This document shows, one piece after another, positions 36,115 through 44,796 of a DNA stretch of 64,000 nt (position 1 is the first letter of the stretch; every line of letters starts with the position of its first letter). Below the pieces are notes generated by a model. The model ran no database searches. It saw only the letters and a program-made list of their open reading frames with translations, and was not told where the DNA came from. The position numbers and the translations under genes are program-made. The stretch is from Bradyrhizobium diazoefficiens (GTDB lineage Bacteria; Pseudomonadota; Alphaproteobacteria; Rhizobiales; Xanthobacteraceae), in assembly GCF_016616885.1 (NCBI RefSeq), contig NZ_CP067102.1, positions 5,174,501 to 5,238,500 on the forward strand. Reading direction: 5' to 3'.

Positions 36115-37770
36115 ATGACCGCGTTTCTTATCGCCAATATGGCGCCGATCATGTTTGCGTCGCTGGTCGTCGTGCTGCTGCTGGGCTATCCCGCAGCGTT
36201 TTCACTCGGCGCCGTCGGCCTCATCTTCGCAGTGATCGGAATCCAGCTCGGCGAATTCCGCCCGGACTTCCTGCAAGCGCTGCCAGAGCGCGTCTACGGC
36301 GTGATGAACAACGACACGCTGCTCGCGATTCCGTTCTTCACCTTCATGGGCCTGGTGCTGGAGCGATCCGGCATGGCCGAGGACCTGCTTGACACCATCG
36401 GCCAGTTGTTCGGCACCATCCGCGGCGGCCTCGCCTACGCGGTGGTGTTCGTGGGTGCGCTGCTAGCGGCGACGACCGGCGTGGTCGCCGCGTCCGTGAT
36501 CTCGATGGGCCTGATCTCGCTGCCGATCATGCTGCGCTACGGCTACGACCGGCGTATGGCCACCGGCATCATCGCCGCGTCCGGTACGCTTGCGCAGATC
36601 ATTCCGCCTTCGCTCGTTCTGATCGTGATGGCCGACCAGCTCGGCAAGTCAGTCGGCGACATGTACGAAGGCGCGTTCATTCCGGGCCTGGTCCTCGCCG
36701 GGCTCTATGCAGGCTACGCGTTCCTCGTCACCCTGATCTTCCCGAAAGCCGCTCCGGGCCTGCCCAAGGAAGCGATCGGGTTCCGCGAGGAGAGTGGCGA
36801 CCGGGGCCTGCGGTCACTGGGCGTGTTGTTTCTGGCGAGCTGCGTCTTCGGCTGGCTCATGATGCGGGGGTCGGAGACGCATGGAGCCGATTTCGTCGTG
36901 CTCAGCATGTTCTTCGGTATCCTGTTCGCCTTCTTCGTCGCCGTGGTGAACTGGCTCACCGCCCGATTCCTCGGCCTCCACTTCCTCTCGAAGATGGCGC
37001 AGCAGACCACCTTTGTGATGGTGCCACCGCTGTTTCTGATCTTCCTCGTGCTTGGAACGATCTTCATCGGCATCGCGACGCCGACCGAAGGCGGCGCTAT
37101 GGGCGCGACCGGCGCTCTCATTCTCGGCGCCATGAAGCGGCGGCTGTCGTGGGACTTGATTCGCCAAGCCGTGGAATCCACCGCGAAGCTGTCCGCTTTC
37201 GTCGTCTTCATCCTGGTCGGCGCGCGCGTGTTCTCGCTGACCTTCTACGGCGTCAATGGCCATGTCTGGGTGGAGCATCTCCTGACCTCGCTGCCCGGCG
37301 GTCAGGTCGGCTTCCTGATCTTCGTCAACGCCTTCGTGTTCGTGCTGGCGTTCTTCCTCGACTTCTTCGAGCTCGCCTTCATCGTGATCCCGCTGCTCGG
37401 ACCTGCGGCAGAGCATCTCGGCATCGACCTGATCTGGTTCGGCGTCATCCTCGGCGTCAACATGCAGACCTCGTTCATGCATCCGCCGTTCGGCTTCGCA
37501 TTGTTCTATCTGCGCTCGGTTGCTCCGAAGGAGTCCTATCTCGACCGCGTCACCGGCAAGCGCATGGAGCCGGTCACGACGGGGCAGATCTATTGGGGCG
37601 CGGTCCCGTTCGTGGTCATTCAGATCATCATGGTCCTGCTGGTCATCACATTCCCGTCGATGGTGATGCACTACAAGGGGGTGCAGTCGAACATCGATCC
37701 CAACACCATCAAGATCGAGGTGCCGCAGATCGACCTGCCGCCGCTCGATTTCGGTCCGCCGCAGAAGTAG
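36115..37770 (+). CDS. dctM: TRAP transporter large permease (DctM)
   Basis: A 551-residue integral membrane permease that uses a sodium gradient to import organic acids delivered by a binding protein. Typical segments: IPFFTFMGLVLERSGMAEDL, MATGIIAASGTLAQIIPPSLVLIVMADQ, PTEGGAMGATGALILGA, FLDFFELAFIVIPLLGPAAEHLGIDL and MQTSFMHPPFGFALFYLR. It belongs to the mannitol/chloroaromatic-type group of large permeases by length and by the C-terminal extension. It forms an operon with dctQ and ends in a strong palindrome. Confidence 0.9.
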   Translation: MTAFLIANMAPIMFASLVVVLLLGYPAAFSLGAVGLIFAVIGIQLGEFRPDFLQALPERVYGVMNNDTLLAIPFFTFMGLVLERSGMAEDLLDTIGQLFGTIRGGLAYAVVFVGALLAATTGVVAASVISMGLISLPIMLRYGYDRRMATGIIAASGTLAQIIPPSLVLIVMADQLGKSVGDMYEGAFIPGLVLAGLYAGYAFLVTLIFPKAAPGLPKEAIGFREESGDRGLRSLGVLFLASCVFGWLMMRGSETHGADFVVLSMFFGILFAFFVAVVNWLTARFLGLHFLSKMAQQTTFVMVPPLFLIFLVLGTIFIGIATPTEGGAMGATGALILGAMKRRLSWDLIRQAVESTAKLSAFVVFILVGARVFSLTFYGVNGHVWVEHLLTSLPGGQVGFLIFVNAFVFVLAFFLDFFELAFIVIPLLGPAAEHLGIDLIWFGVILGVNMQTSFMHPPFGFALFYLRSVAPKESYLDRVTGKRMEPVTTGQIYWGAVPFVVIQIIMVLLVITFPSMVMHYKGVQSNIDPNTIKIEVPQIDLPPLDFGPPQK

Positions 37771-37786
37771 CGGCCATGGCTCTCGC

Positions 37787-37816
37787 CGTCATGCTCCGCC
37801 CAGGCGGAGCATGACG
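37787..37816. repeat. Perfect 14-bp inverted repeat after dctM
   Basis: CGTCATGCTCCGCC, a 2-base centre, then GGCGGAGCATGACG, downstream of dctM and before the M20 peptidase gene. The CGTCATG...CATGACG ends match an intergenic palindrome type that is common in Bradyrhizobium. There is no T-run on either side, so a terminator role is uncertain. Confidence 0.7.
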
Positions 37817-37879
37817 CGCGTGACACGCGCCGGAAACGCGGGCATACCGGGCCATCCTTCAACCCATGGACCGCCGCTT

Positions 37880-39169
37880 ATGCCCCGATCGCGCACCGCT
37901 CCATCGCTCGCTCGTCCGTTGCTCGCCTCGCTCTGGCTGGTTTGTGCCGCGACCGTAGCGCGTGCCGAGCCGGCGGCTGACATTCAAGCGCTGGCGCAAA
38001 AGGAGCAGCAGCCGCTGCTCGACACGCTGCGCGATCTGGTCAGCATCGAATCCGGCAGCAAGGACGTCGAGGGCCTGAACGTGATCGCAGGCCGCGTCGC
38101 CGACCAGCTCAGGCAGCTCGGCGGCACGGTGGAGATCCTGCAACCCACCGACATCTATCGCCTCGACGATACGCCCGAGACGATCGGCCCGGCCGTGCAC
38201 GCCGTGTTCAAGGGCACCGGCAGCAAGAAGATCATGCTGATCGCCCATATGGATACGGTGTACCTGAAGGGCATGCTGAAGGATCAGCCGTTCCGCATCG
38301 ACGGCGACAAGGCCTACGGCCTCGGCATTGCCGACGACAAGCAGGGCGTCGCGCTCATTCTCCACACTGTGGCGATGCTGCAGAAGCTGAACTTCAAGGA
38401 CTATGGTACGCTCACGGTGCTCACCAATGGCGACGAGGAGATCTCCTCGCCCGGCTGGCGCAGCACCATCACCAAATTCGCCGCCGACCAGGACGTGGTG
38501 TTTTCGTTCGAGGGCGGCGGCACCGACGGCACGCTGCGGCTCGCTACCAGCGGCATCGGCTCGGCCTATCTGACGGTGACCGGCAAGTCCTCGCATGCCG
38601 GCGCGCGGCCCGAGGGCGGCATCAATGCGCTCTACGAGCTGTCGCACCAGGTGCTGCAGATGAAGGACCTGTCAAAGCCCGAACAGGGCCTGAAGCTGAA
38701 CTGGACAGTGTCCAAGGCCGGTACCAACCGCAACGTGATCCCGGCCGAGGCATCGGCCCAGGCCGATGCGCGCGCGCTCAAGGTGTCGGATTTCGACGAG
38801 CTGGAGAAGGCGCTGCAGGACAAGATCAAGAACCGCCTGCTGCCGGATTCCAAGGTGGCGCTGAAATTCGAGGTGCGCCGCCCGCCGCTGGAGGCCAACG
38901 ACGCCTCGCGCCAAGTGGCGGCCTACGGCAAGACGATCTATCAGGAGCTCGGGATGCCGCTCAAGGTCGACGAGAAGGCGACCGGCGGCGGCACCGACGC
39001 CGCCTTTGCCGCGCTCAAGACCAGAGGCGCCGTGGTCGAAGGCATGGGCCTGTCGGGCTTCGGCGCGCATTCCAACGATGCCGAATATGTGAAGCTCGAC
39101 ACCATCGTGCCGCGTCTCTACCTGACCACGCGCATGATCATGGATTTGTCGACCGGAAAGCTGAAATAG
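37880..39169 (+). CDS. M20-family zinc carboxypeptidase (glutamate carboxypeptidase type), exported
   Basis: A 429-residue metallopeptidase with an N-terminal signal (LARPLLASLWLVCAATVARA). Metal ligands: H and D in LIAHMDTVYLKG, then GIADDKQG, the glutamates of TNGDEEISSPG, and a conserved histidine in SSHAGARPEGG (dimerisation domain). C-terminal GLSGFGAHSNDAEYV. It resembles carboxypeptidase G2, which cleaves C-terminal glutamate from folates. The ATG at 37880 is preferred over one within the palindrome at 37811. Its partner pathway is not visible here. Confidence 0.85.
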   Translation: MPRSRTAPSLARPLLASLWLVCAATVARAEPAADIQALAQKEQQPLLDTLRDLVSIESGSKDVEGLNVIAGRVADQLRQLGGTVEILQPTDIYRLDDTPETIGPAVHAVFKGTGSKKIMLIAHMDTVYLKGMLKDQPFRIDGDKAYGLGIADDKQGVALILHTVAMLQKLNFKDYGTLTVLTNGDEEISSPGWRSTITKFAADQDVVFSFEGGGTDGTLRLATSGIGSAYLTVTGKSSHAGARPEGGINALYELSHQVLQMKDLSKPEQGLKLNWTVSKAGTNRNVIPAEASAQADARALKVSDFDELEKALQDKIKNRLLPDSKVALKFEVRRPPLEANDASRQVAAYGKTIYQELGMPLKVDEKATGGGTDAAFAALKTRGAVVEGMGLSGFGAHSNDAEYVKLDTIVPRLYLTTRMIMDLSTGKLK

Positions 39170-39259
39170 TCGACACTTTCTTCCTTCTCACCTTGTGGAA
39201 GAAGTCAATCGAACTCGCCGACGTTCGGATCGTCCCCTCGCCGAACACGGGCCAAGTCG

Positions 39260-41011
39260 TCACGGCCCGTACTGCGGGGCCGGCTTCTGGTTGAAGTCGT
39301 GCTCGTCGGGGACGCAAGTAAAGCTCGCCGCATCGTTGGCGCTGCCGCTTCCATTGTACTTCGCGATCTTGGGGAATACGCAAAGCGGCCGCGTCATCTG
39401 CACGTTGGGCGGAGTGTCGTTGACATATTTGGTCGCGATGACCGCATCCGGCACTGTGCCGTGCTCGACCCAGTTCACGAGCGATGGAAGGAGAGCGAAG
39501 GAGTTGGGACCGGGTCCGCCGCCGCAGTGATGCATGCCGGGGACCATGTAAAGCCGGGCATAGCTCTGGGTCCTCTCCAGCGCGGATCGCCTGCCGCCCC
39601 TCTCATCGAACCGCACCTCCTCGACACCATGCCGCGGATGCTCGAAATCGTGCCTGTCGTGCTCCACGAGCGCATTGAAATAGTTGATGCTGACTTGCGA
39701 CGGAACACCCTGGTCGGCCCAACCGTGGTACATGATCAGCTTGCCGCCATGTGCGCGGAACGCACTGAGATCGGTGCTGTTGGCATTCATAGGCTCTGCG
39801 AGCTGGTCGTCCACGGCTTTGAGATCGCGGTGAATGTCGAAGTTCGTATAGTTGATGGCGCTCCCCGGCTGGCCGAAGCTTGGACCGAACACCCAATACA
39901 AGGGGCCGTCAGAGAGCGGCTCCGGAAGCAGCTGCTTTCCCATGATGCCGAGAGCGTTGACGTCTTCAATCTCGGTGCCGCGCGAATACGCGGGAGAGAC
40001 CACATCGCCGTTCACGGGGTCGATGACGCCTGCGTAGTAACTCTGCATCCTCGTGACCTGCTCAGCGGTCAGGCACGCCGGCGGGAGGTTACCGCCCGTA
40101 CATTGCAGAACCTTTGGATCGAAATGGCAGTCGCGCGGATCCGACAGGAATTGGTCGGTCTTGACGCCGCCATCCCGGCCGGCGCAATGCGCCAGCACTG
40201 CCTTGTTGATCAATGACATCTGGCCGGCCTGCATGAGCCTTCCGGGAGTTGCATGCGCGACCTGCCACCCGTGAGGCGTTCCTGCATACGAGCGTGAGCG
40301 ATTGAAGGGCGCTGCGCCGGCCATGATGCCGTCGTAGTCGTCAGGATAGCGCTGCGCCTCCATCAACGCGTTCTGACCGCCGGTCGAGCAACCGAAGAAA
40401 TAGCTCTTGTCGGCGTTCCGTTGATAAAACGCCGCGGTGATCGCCTTGCCCTGCACCGTCATCAGGTGAATCGCCCGATGGCCGAAATCCGTGATCCGTT
40501 CCGGGTGCCCATAGAGACCAGCGGTCGGATTGGCCGGCTCCCGCAACGCAATTGCGAGCGTGTTGCCCTGATTGCCGTTGGAACCGCAGAAGTAGTCGGT
40601 GCACCCCGAGACCCCGGTGCCGAGACCGGTGTTGGCGACCGCATATCCGGCTTTGAGGCGCAAGGCGAGACCGCCGTAGTCGATGAAGCCGCCGAACCCG
40701 CCACTTCCGAGGCCGAGAAATCGTCCGCCCCATGTGCTTTCCGGCAGCCAGACCTCGATCTTGATCGACGAGTCGGTCGTGGGCGCAATCGTCGCCGTGA
40801 CGCGACAAAACGTCGGCAATCCCGTGAGGTACTGCGCCGGATTGGTGCCTGGAATGGCGAAAACGCCGGAAATGACATCGGTCGCCGACGTGATGGTCGT
40901 CTGTTCAAGAGCGAGCGTTTGCAAGCTTGTGCACTGCGTCGCCATGGCGGGCGTGCAAGCAGCCGCGACAAGAACACCTGCGGCCGCACCGATGAGACAT
41001 AGACGATGCAT
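39260..41011 (-). CDS. Tannase/feruloyl esterase-family secreted hydrolase
   Basis: A 583-residue serine esterase with signal peptide (residues about 1-25). Nucleophile S209 in FFGCSTGGQNA; the catalytic aspartate and histidine are in MYHGWADQGVP and the YMVPGMHHCGGGPGP region. The adjacent cysteine (C208) and the cysteine following the histidine fit the disulfide-linked triad typical of the family. Substrates would be plant phenolic esters, consistent with a soil lifestyle. The start at 41011 has GGGGAAGA seven bases upstream. Confidence 0.9.
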   Translation of the reverse strand: MHRLCLIGAAAGVLVAAACTPAMATQCTSLQTLALEQTTITSATDVISGVFAIPGTNPAQYLTGLPTFCRVTATIAPTTDSSIKIEVWLPESTWGGRFLGLGSGGFGGFIDYGGLALRLKAGYAVANTGLGTGVSGCTDYFCGSNGNQGNTLAIALREPANPTAGLYGHPERITDFGHRAIHLMTVQGKAITAAFYQRNADKSYFFGCSTGGQNALMEAQRYPDDYDGIMAGAAPFNRSRSYAGTPHGWQVAHATPGRLMQAGQMSLINKAVLAHCAGRDGGVKTDQFLSDPRDCHFDPKVLQCTGGNLPPACLTAEQVTRMQSYYAGVIDPVNGDVVSPAYSRGTEIEDVNALGIMGKQLLPEPLSDGPLYWVFGPSFGQPGSAINYTNFDIHRDLKAVDDQLAEPMNANSTDLSAFRAHGGKLIMYHGWADQGVPSQVSINYFNALVEHDRHDFEHPRHGVEEVRFDERGGRRSALERTQSYARLYMVPGMHHCGGGPGPNSFALLPSLVNWVEHGTVPDAVIATKYVNDTPPNVQMTRPLCVFPKIAKYNGSGSANDAASFTCVPDEHDFNQKPAPQYGP

Positions 41012-41240
41012 GATCTGTCTTCCCCAAAATGTTTTCATTCCAGTTGCACCAAGCAGGCGCACAATTTAGAATGGCACGACATCATGACGTCTGGAAGAGG
41101 CGAGCGCACGGTCTCATCGCACTTCTCTCAAAATACTTGGCATGGTGCTGCGGAGCGGCGAGTCCGTCGCCTTCCCGACTTCCGCTTGCTGGAAGAGCTG
41201 GCCCGTTCGCACGCGAGTGCGTCGGATGATGCGATCCGCT

Positions 41241-42590
41241 CTAGGCGGGTGCAGCGGCGCTCTTATCCGCCAGCCTGAACCGCAGCGTGAACTCGGCGCC
41301 GCCGCCGGGGAGATTGTCCACCGCGACCGTTGCAGCGTGATCGTCGGCGACGCCGCGCACGATCGAAAGGCCCAGGCCGGCGCCGTCGCTGCGCTGGCGA
41401 TCCCTGCGCCAGAAGCGCTGGAAGATCAGCTCGCGTTCGGCTTCCGTGACGCCCGGACCGCAATCGCGCACGCGCACCGAACCATCGTCGCCGACCTCGA
41501 CGTCGACAGAGGTTTCCTTCGCGGTGAACTTGATGGCGTTTTCGGCGAGGTTGAAGACCGCGCGTTGGAGCATCTCGGAATTGCCGTGGATCATCACCGG
41601 CGCATCGGCGCCCCGGAGCGCGATGTCCTTGTGCTGCGCGATCGCGAACGGCGCGATTGCGCCCACGACCTCGGCGCAGACGGCGCGCAAGTCGGCGGTC
41701 TCACCGGGATCGAGCACCAGCGTGTCGAGCTCGGCGATCTCCAGCAGCTGGGCGACGATCCGGCTCATGCCCTCGATGTCGTCATGCAGCGCCTGCCTTG
41801 CCCCGCGGTCGCCGAGCGTCTCGATCCGCGTGCGCAGGATCGCGAGCGGCGTGCGCAGTTGATGCGCAGCGTCGGCCGTGAACTGGCGTTGCACGCGAAA
41901 GCCGTCCTCGAGGCGATCAAGCGCATGGTTGACGGCGGTCACGAGCGGCATGATCTCGCGCGGAATCTGCGCGGTCGGCAGACGGATGTCGGTACGCGCC
42001 GGACCGATATTGCTGGCCTCCTCCGAAGCCATCCAGAGCGGAGCGATCGCGCGGCGGAAGATGATGATATCGATCGCGAGCAGGATCAGAAGAATAGGGA
42101 TGGTGATCCACCCGACCCGGCGGAAGAAGTTGGACACGATGTCGTCGGTGATGACGTCGCGATGCGACAGATCCTCCGCCACCTGAATGCGCACGGCGGT
42201 GTCGCCTATCGTCTGGGTCACGTCGGCGCCGGAAATCGACTCTGATTCGACGTCACCGGTCTTCTTGTGCGACGAGAACAGCAGGCGGCCGTTGGCATCG
42301 CGGATGTCGTACTGGTAGCGGCCATAGGCTTCCGAATAGAGACCGCGAAGACTGTCGGGCAGATTGAACGTCACCTTGCCGTCGGGCTGGACGGCGATGC
42401 GCTCGGCCAGCGTTTCGGCCTGGGCGCGCATCGCAGCGCGATGCAGTTGGTCGATCTCGGAGTTCAAGAGCCAGAACAGCACCAGCGGCAGGAAGATCGC
42501 GACCACCGCGACCGCGACGATATGCAGGAACACGATGCGCGAGATCAGCGATTTGAACGTCGGCCTGGCGAACAACCCGGCGGCGGCCAC
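41241..42590 (-). CDS. Sensor histidine kinase (TctE-like)
   Basis: A 449-residue membrane kinase. GTG start with GGAGAA eight bases upstream, two bases after the regulator stop. Helices at about 18-42 and 160-180 flank a periplasmic sensor (YRYQYDIRDANGRLLFSSH-like). H243 in TADAAHQLRTP is the phosphorylated residue; N box FNLAENAIKFT; G1 VRDCGPGV; G2 GAGLGLSIV. The arrangement resembles TctD-TctE pairs that control carboxylate transporters. The next gene cluster on the same strand is a TRAP binding protein (inference). Confidence 0.9.
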   Translation of the reverse strand: MAAAGLFARPTFKSLISRIVFLHIVAVAVVAIFLPLVLFWLLNSEIDQLHRAAMRAQAETLAERIAVQPDGKVTFNLPDSLRGLYSEAYGRYQYDIRDANGRLLFSSHKKTGDVESESISGADVTQTIGDTAVRIQVAEDLSHRDVITDDIVSNFFRRVGWITIPILLILLAIDIIIFRRAIAPLWMASEEASNIGPARTDIRLPTAQIPREIMPLVTAVNHALDRLEDGFRVQRQFTADAAHQLRTPLAILRTRIETLGDRGARQALHDDIEGMSRIVAQLLEIAELDTLVLDPGETADLRAVCAEVVGAIAPFAIAQHKDIALRGADAPVMIHGNSEMLQRAVFNLAENAIKFTAKETSVDVEVGDDGSVRVRDCGPGVTEAERELIFQRFWRRDRQRSDGAGLGLSIVRGVADDHAATVAVDNLPGGGAEFTLRFRLADKSAAAPA

Positions 42591-42591
42591 G

Positions 42592-43266
42592 CTATTTCTC
42601 CTCGGCCATCATGTAGCCGACGCCGCGGATGGTGTGGATCACGACCTTGGCGCCATGCTCGGCAAGTTGTTTGCGCAGCCGGGAGACATACACCTCGACC
42701 GCGTTGGAGGCGACCTCGCCCTCGAGCCCGAAGATGTGGTCTTCGACGTTCTTCTTCGGCACCACCCGCCCCTGCCGGCGCAGCAGGATCTCCAGCACCG
42801 AGGTCTCGCGCGACGAGATGATCCGCGGCTGGTCGTCGATGAAGATCTGGCGGCTTTCGGTGTCGTAGACGAGATTGGCAAGCCGCAGCGAGCGCCCGAG
42901 CAACTGGCCCGGACGGCGCAGGATCGCCTCCAGCCGCGCCACCAGCTCCTCCATCGCGAACGGCTTGGCCAGATAGTCGTCGGCGCCACTGCGTAGGCCG
43001 TTGACGCGGTCCTGCACGCCGCCGCGCGCGGTCAGCACCAGCACCGGCAGCGGTTCCATCTGCCGCCGCAGATCGCGCAGCACCGACAGGCCGTCGCCGT
43101 CGGGCAGGCCGAGGTCGAGGATCATCGCGGCATAGCTGACATTGTGCACCGCTTGGCGCGCCTCCTCGGTGCTGCCGACAATATCGCTCTCATAGCCGGC
43201 CGCCGCCAGCCCGCTGGCAACCAGCCGCGAGAGTTCGACATTGTCCTCGACGATCAGAAGGCGCAT
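42592..43266 (-). CDS. OmpR-family response regulator (TctD-like)
   Basis: A 224-residue regulator. Receiver domain with phospho-acceptor D51 (MILDLGLPDGDG), LTARGG and LAKPFAME; a winged-helix DNA-binding domain with NAVEVYVSRLRKQL. The ATG at 43266 (MRLLIVEDN) was chosen; the frame opens 96 bases earlier with a non-family segment. Translationally linked to the kinase. Likely target: the adjacent TRAP transporter binding protein gene. Confidence 0.92.
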   Translation of the reverse strand: MRLLIVEDNVELSRLVASGLAAAGYESDIVGSTEEARQAVHNVSYAAMILDLGLPDGDGLSVLRDLRRQMEPLPVLVLTARGGVQDRVNGLRSGADDYLAKPFAMEELVARLEAILRRPGQLLGRSLRLANLVYDTESRQIFIDDQPRIISSRETSVLEILLRRQGRVVPKKNVEDHIFGLEGEVASNAVEVYVSRLRKQLAEHGAKVVIHTIRGVGYMMAEEK

Positions 43267-43503
43267 CGCATGTCCGCCGGATGGGTCCGGTACAATCGCG
43301 GCTTGCGCCGCATCATCGCTCTCTTCCACCATTCCGGGCGCCTCGGCCAGCGAAAAAAGCACCCCGGCAGGTGGACCGGTCGCTCCGTTCCGTCAGGCTC
43401 GCGCAAGGCAATCAGGGCGTGTCTTCACAACGCCGCGAATGTTGTTGGGGGCGCGCCAAGGGCATTGCCGCATTCCTGCATAAGGACAGCGGCGCGAACG
43501 ATT

Positions 43504-43529
43504 AGCCCCGGAGCCTTGGCTCCGAGGCT
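43504..43529 (-). terminator. Hairpin after first dctP gene
   Basis: AGCCCCGGAGCC / GGCTCCGAGGCT with a TT loop, 20 bases past the dctP stop at 43549. Nearly perfect 12-bp stem; no clear T-run follows on the minus strand, so termination may be partial or factor-dependent. Confidence 0.55.
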
Positions 43530-43548
43530 TTCGCAACGCTGATGCAGC

Positions 43549-44637
43549 TCAGCTCTGCGCGTGACGCGCCATGAAGCTGTCGTAGCTGAGCTCGGCAACC
43601 TGGAACCACGAATAATCGTTGTTCGAGAAGTTGGTCAGCGATTCATAGACTTTCTTGAAGCTCGGATTGGTGGTGGCAATCTCGTTGTGCAGCTCCTTGG
43701 CGGCCTTGAAGGAGGCCTCCATGACCTCTTGCGGGAAGGCGTGCAGCTTTGTGCCGCCTGCGAGCAGCCGGCGCAGCGCCTGCGGATTGGCCTGATCATA
43801 TTTCGCCATCATCCAGTTGTTGGCCAGGTGGCCGGCCTGCTCGAGCACGCTCTGATAGTATTTCGGCAGGGCGTTCCACTTATCGAGATTGACGAACGCA
43901 ATCAATATTGGGCCGCCTTCCCACCATCCCGGATAGTAATAGTGCGGCGCAACTTTGTAGAAGCCGAGCTTCTCGTCGTCATACGGTCCGACCCACTCCG
44001 CGCCGTCGATCGTGCCTTTCTCCAGCGCGGGATAGATGTCGCCGCCGGCGATCTGCTGCGGGACCGCACCGAGCTTCTGCAGCACACGCCCGGCGAAGCC
44101 GCCGATGCGGAACTTCAGTCCCTTGAGGTCATTGACCGTTTTGATCTCCTTGCGAAACCAGCCGCCCATCTGACAGCCGGTATTGCCGGCGAGCAGCGAG
44201 GTGACGTTGTAGCTCTTGTAGAACTCGTTGAGGACCTCCCGGCCCCCGCCCAGCATGTACCAGGCCTGGTTGATGCGCATGTTGGGCCCGAACGGCACCG
44301 ACGAGCCGAAGGTGAAGGTCGGATCCTTGCCGAAGTAATAGTACGAAGCGGTGTGGCCGATCTCGCAGGTGCCGTTCTGCACGGCGTCGAGCACTTGCAG
44401 TCCGGGGACGATTTCGCCGCCGGCAAATGTCTGGATCTGGAATTTGTTGTCGGTCGCCTCGGCGACGGCCTTGGCCATCATCTCGGCGCCGCCATAGAGC
44501 GTGTCGAGCGATTTCGGCCAGCTCGTGGGCATGCGCCATTTGATTTCCGGCATCGACTGCGCAATCGCGGGAGCCGCAAGCGTGGCGGCACCGGCCGCAC
44601 CAAGCCCTGTGACCTTGATGAAGTCTCGTCTCTTCAT
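43549..44637 (-). CDS. dctP: TRAP transporter substrate-binding protein (DctP/TakP-like), copy 1
   Basis: Periplasmic binding protein of 362 residues. Twin-arginine signal (KRRDFIKVTGLGAAGAATLAAPAIA). Family segments: [60 protein letters not shown] and YYYPGWWEGGP. These are typical of the TakP group that binds 2-oxo acids with a bound cation. It closely resembles the protein at 52179. The likely permease is dctQM at 35505-37770. Downstream (toward 43266) is a TctD/E-like two-component system. Confidence 0.92.
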   Translation of the reverse strand: MKRRDFIKVTGLGAAGAATLAAPAIAQSMPEIKWRMPTSWPKSLDTLYGGAEMMAKAVAEATDNKFQIQTFAGGEIVPGLQVLDAVQNGTCEIGHTASYYYFGKDPTFTFGSSVPFGPNMRINQAWYMLGGGREVLNEFYKSYNVTSLLAGNTGCQMGGWFRKEIKTVNDLKGLKFRIGGFAGRVLQKLGAVPQQIAGGDIYPALEKGTIDGAEWVGPYDDEKLGFYKVAPHYYYPGWWEGGPILIAFVNLDKWNALPKYYQSVLEQAGHLANNWMMAKYDQANPQALRRLLAGGTKLHAFPQEVMEASFKAAKELHNEIATTNPSFKKVYESLTNFSNNDYSWFQVAELSYDSFMARHAQS

Positions 44638-44740
44638 GGTTTCCTACCCTGATGGATGATGATTGTGGGCCTTCTTGTCGAGGCTTGAGGGCAGCATGGC
44701 GCAACGACCTGGCGAATGCCATCGTGATCGCACTGCGGCA

Positions 44741-44775
44741 AAGAAAAAGCCCCCGCTCCCCTTGGGGCAGGAGAA
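44741..44775 (-). terminator. Intrinsic terminator of the CHAT operon
   Basis: On the minus strand a GCCCC/GGGGC stem is directly followed by TTTTTCTTT. It lies 22 bases past the stop of the large CHAT gene. The tract CAAAGAAAAAGCCC (plus strand, 44739-44752) recurs at the terminator of the second dctP (52115-52128). Confidence 0.7.
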
Positions 44776-44796
44776 CGGCATGAATCCCGGTTCAAT

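Noticed and set aside
37811..37879. N-terminal extension of the M20 peptidase starting at the ATG at 37811
   Set aside because: That ATG is part of a perfect 14-bp palindrome, and the extension would place non-signal sequence before an obvious signal peptide.
43144..43542. Small open frame near the second response regulator
   Set aside because: Largely antisense to the regulator gene, with no ribosome site or family character.
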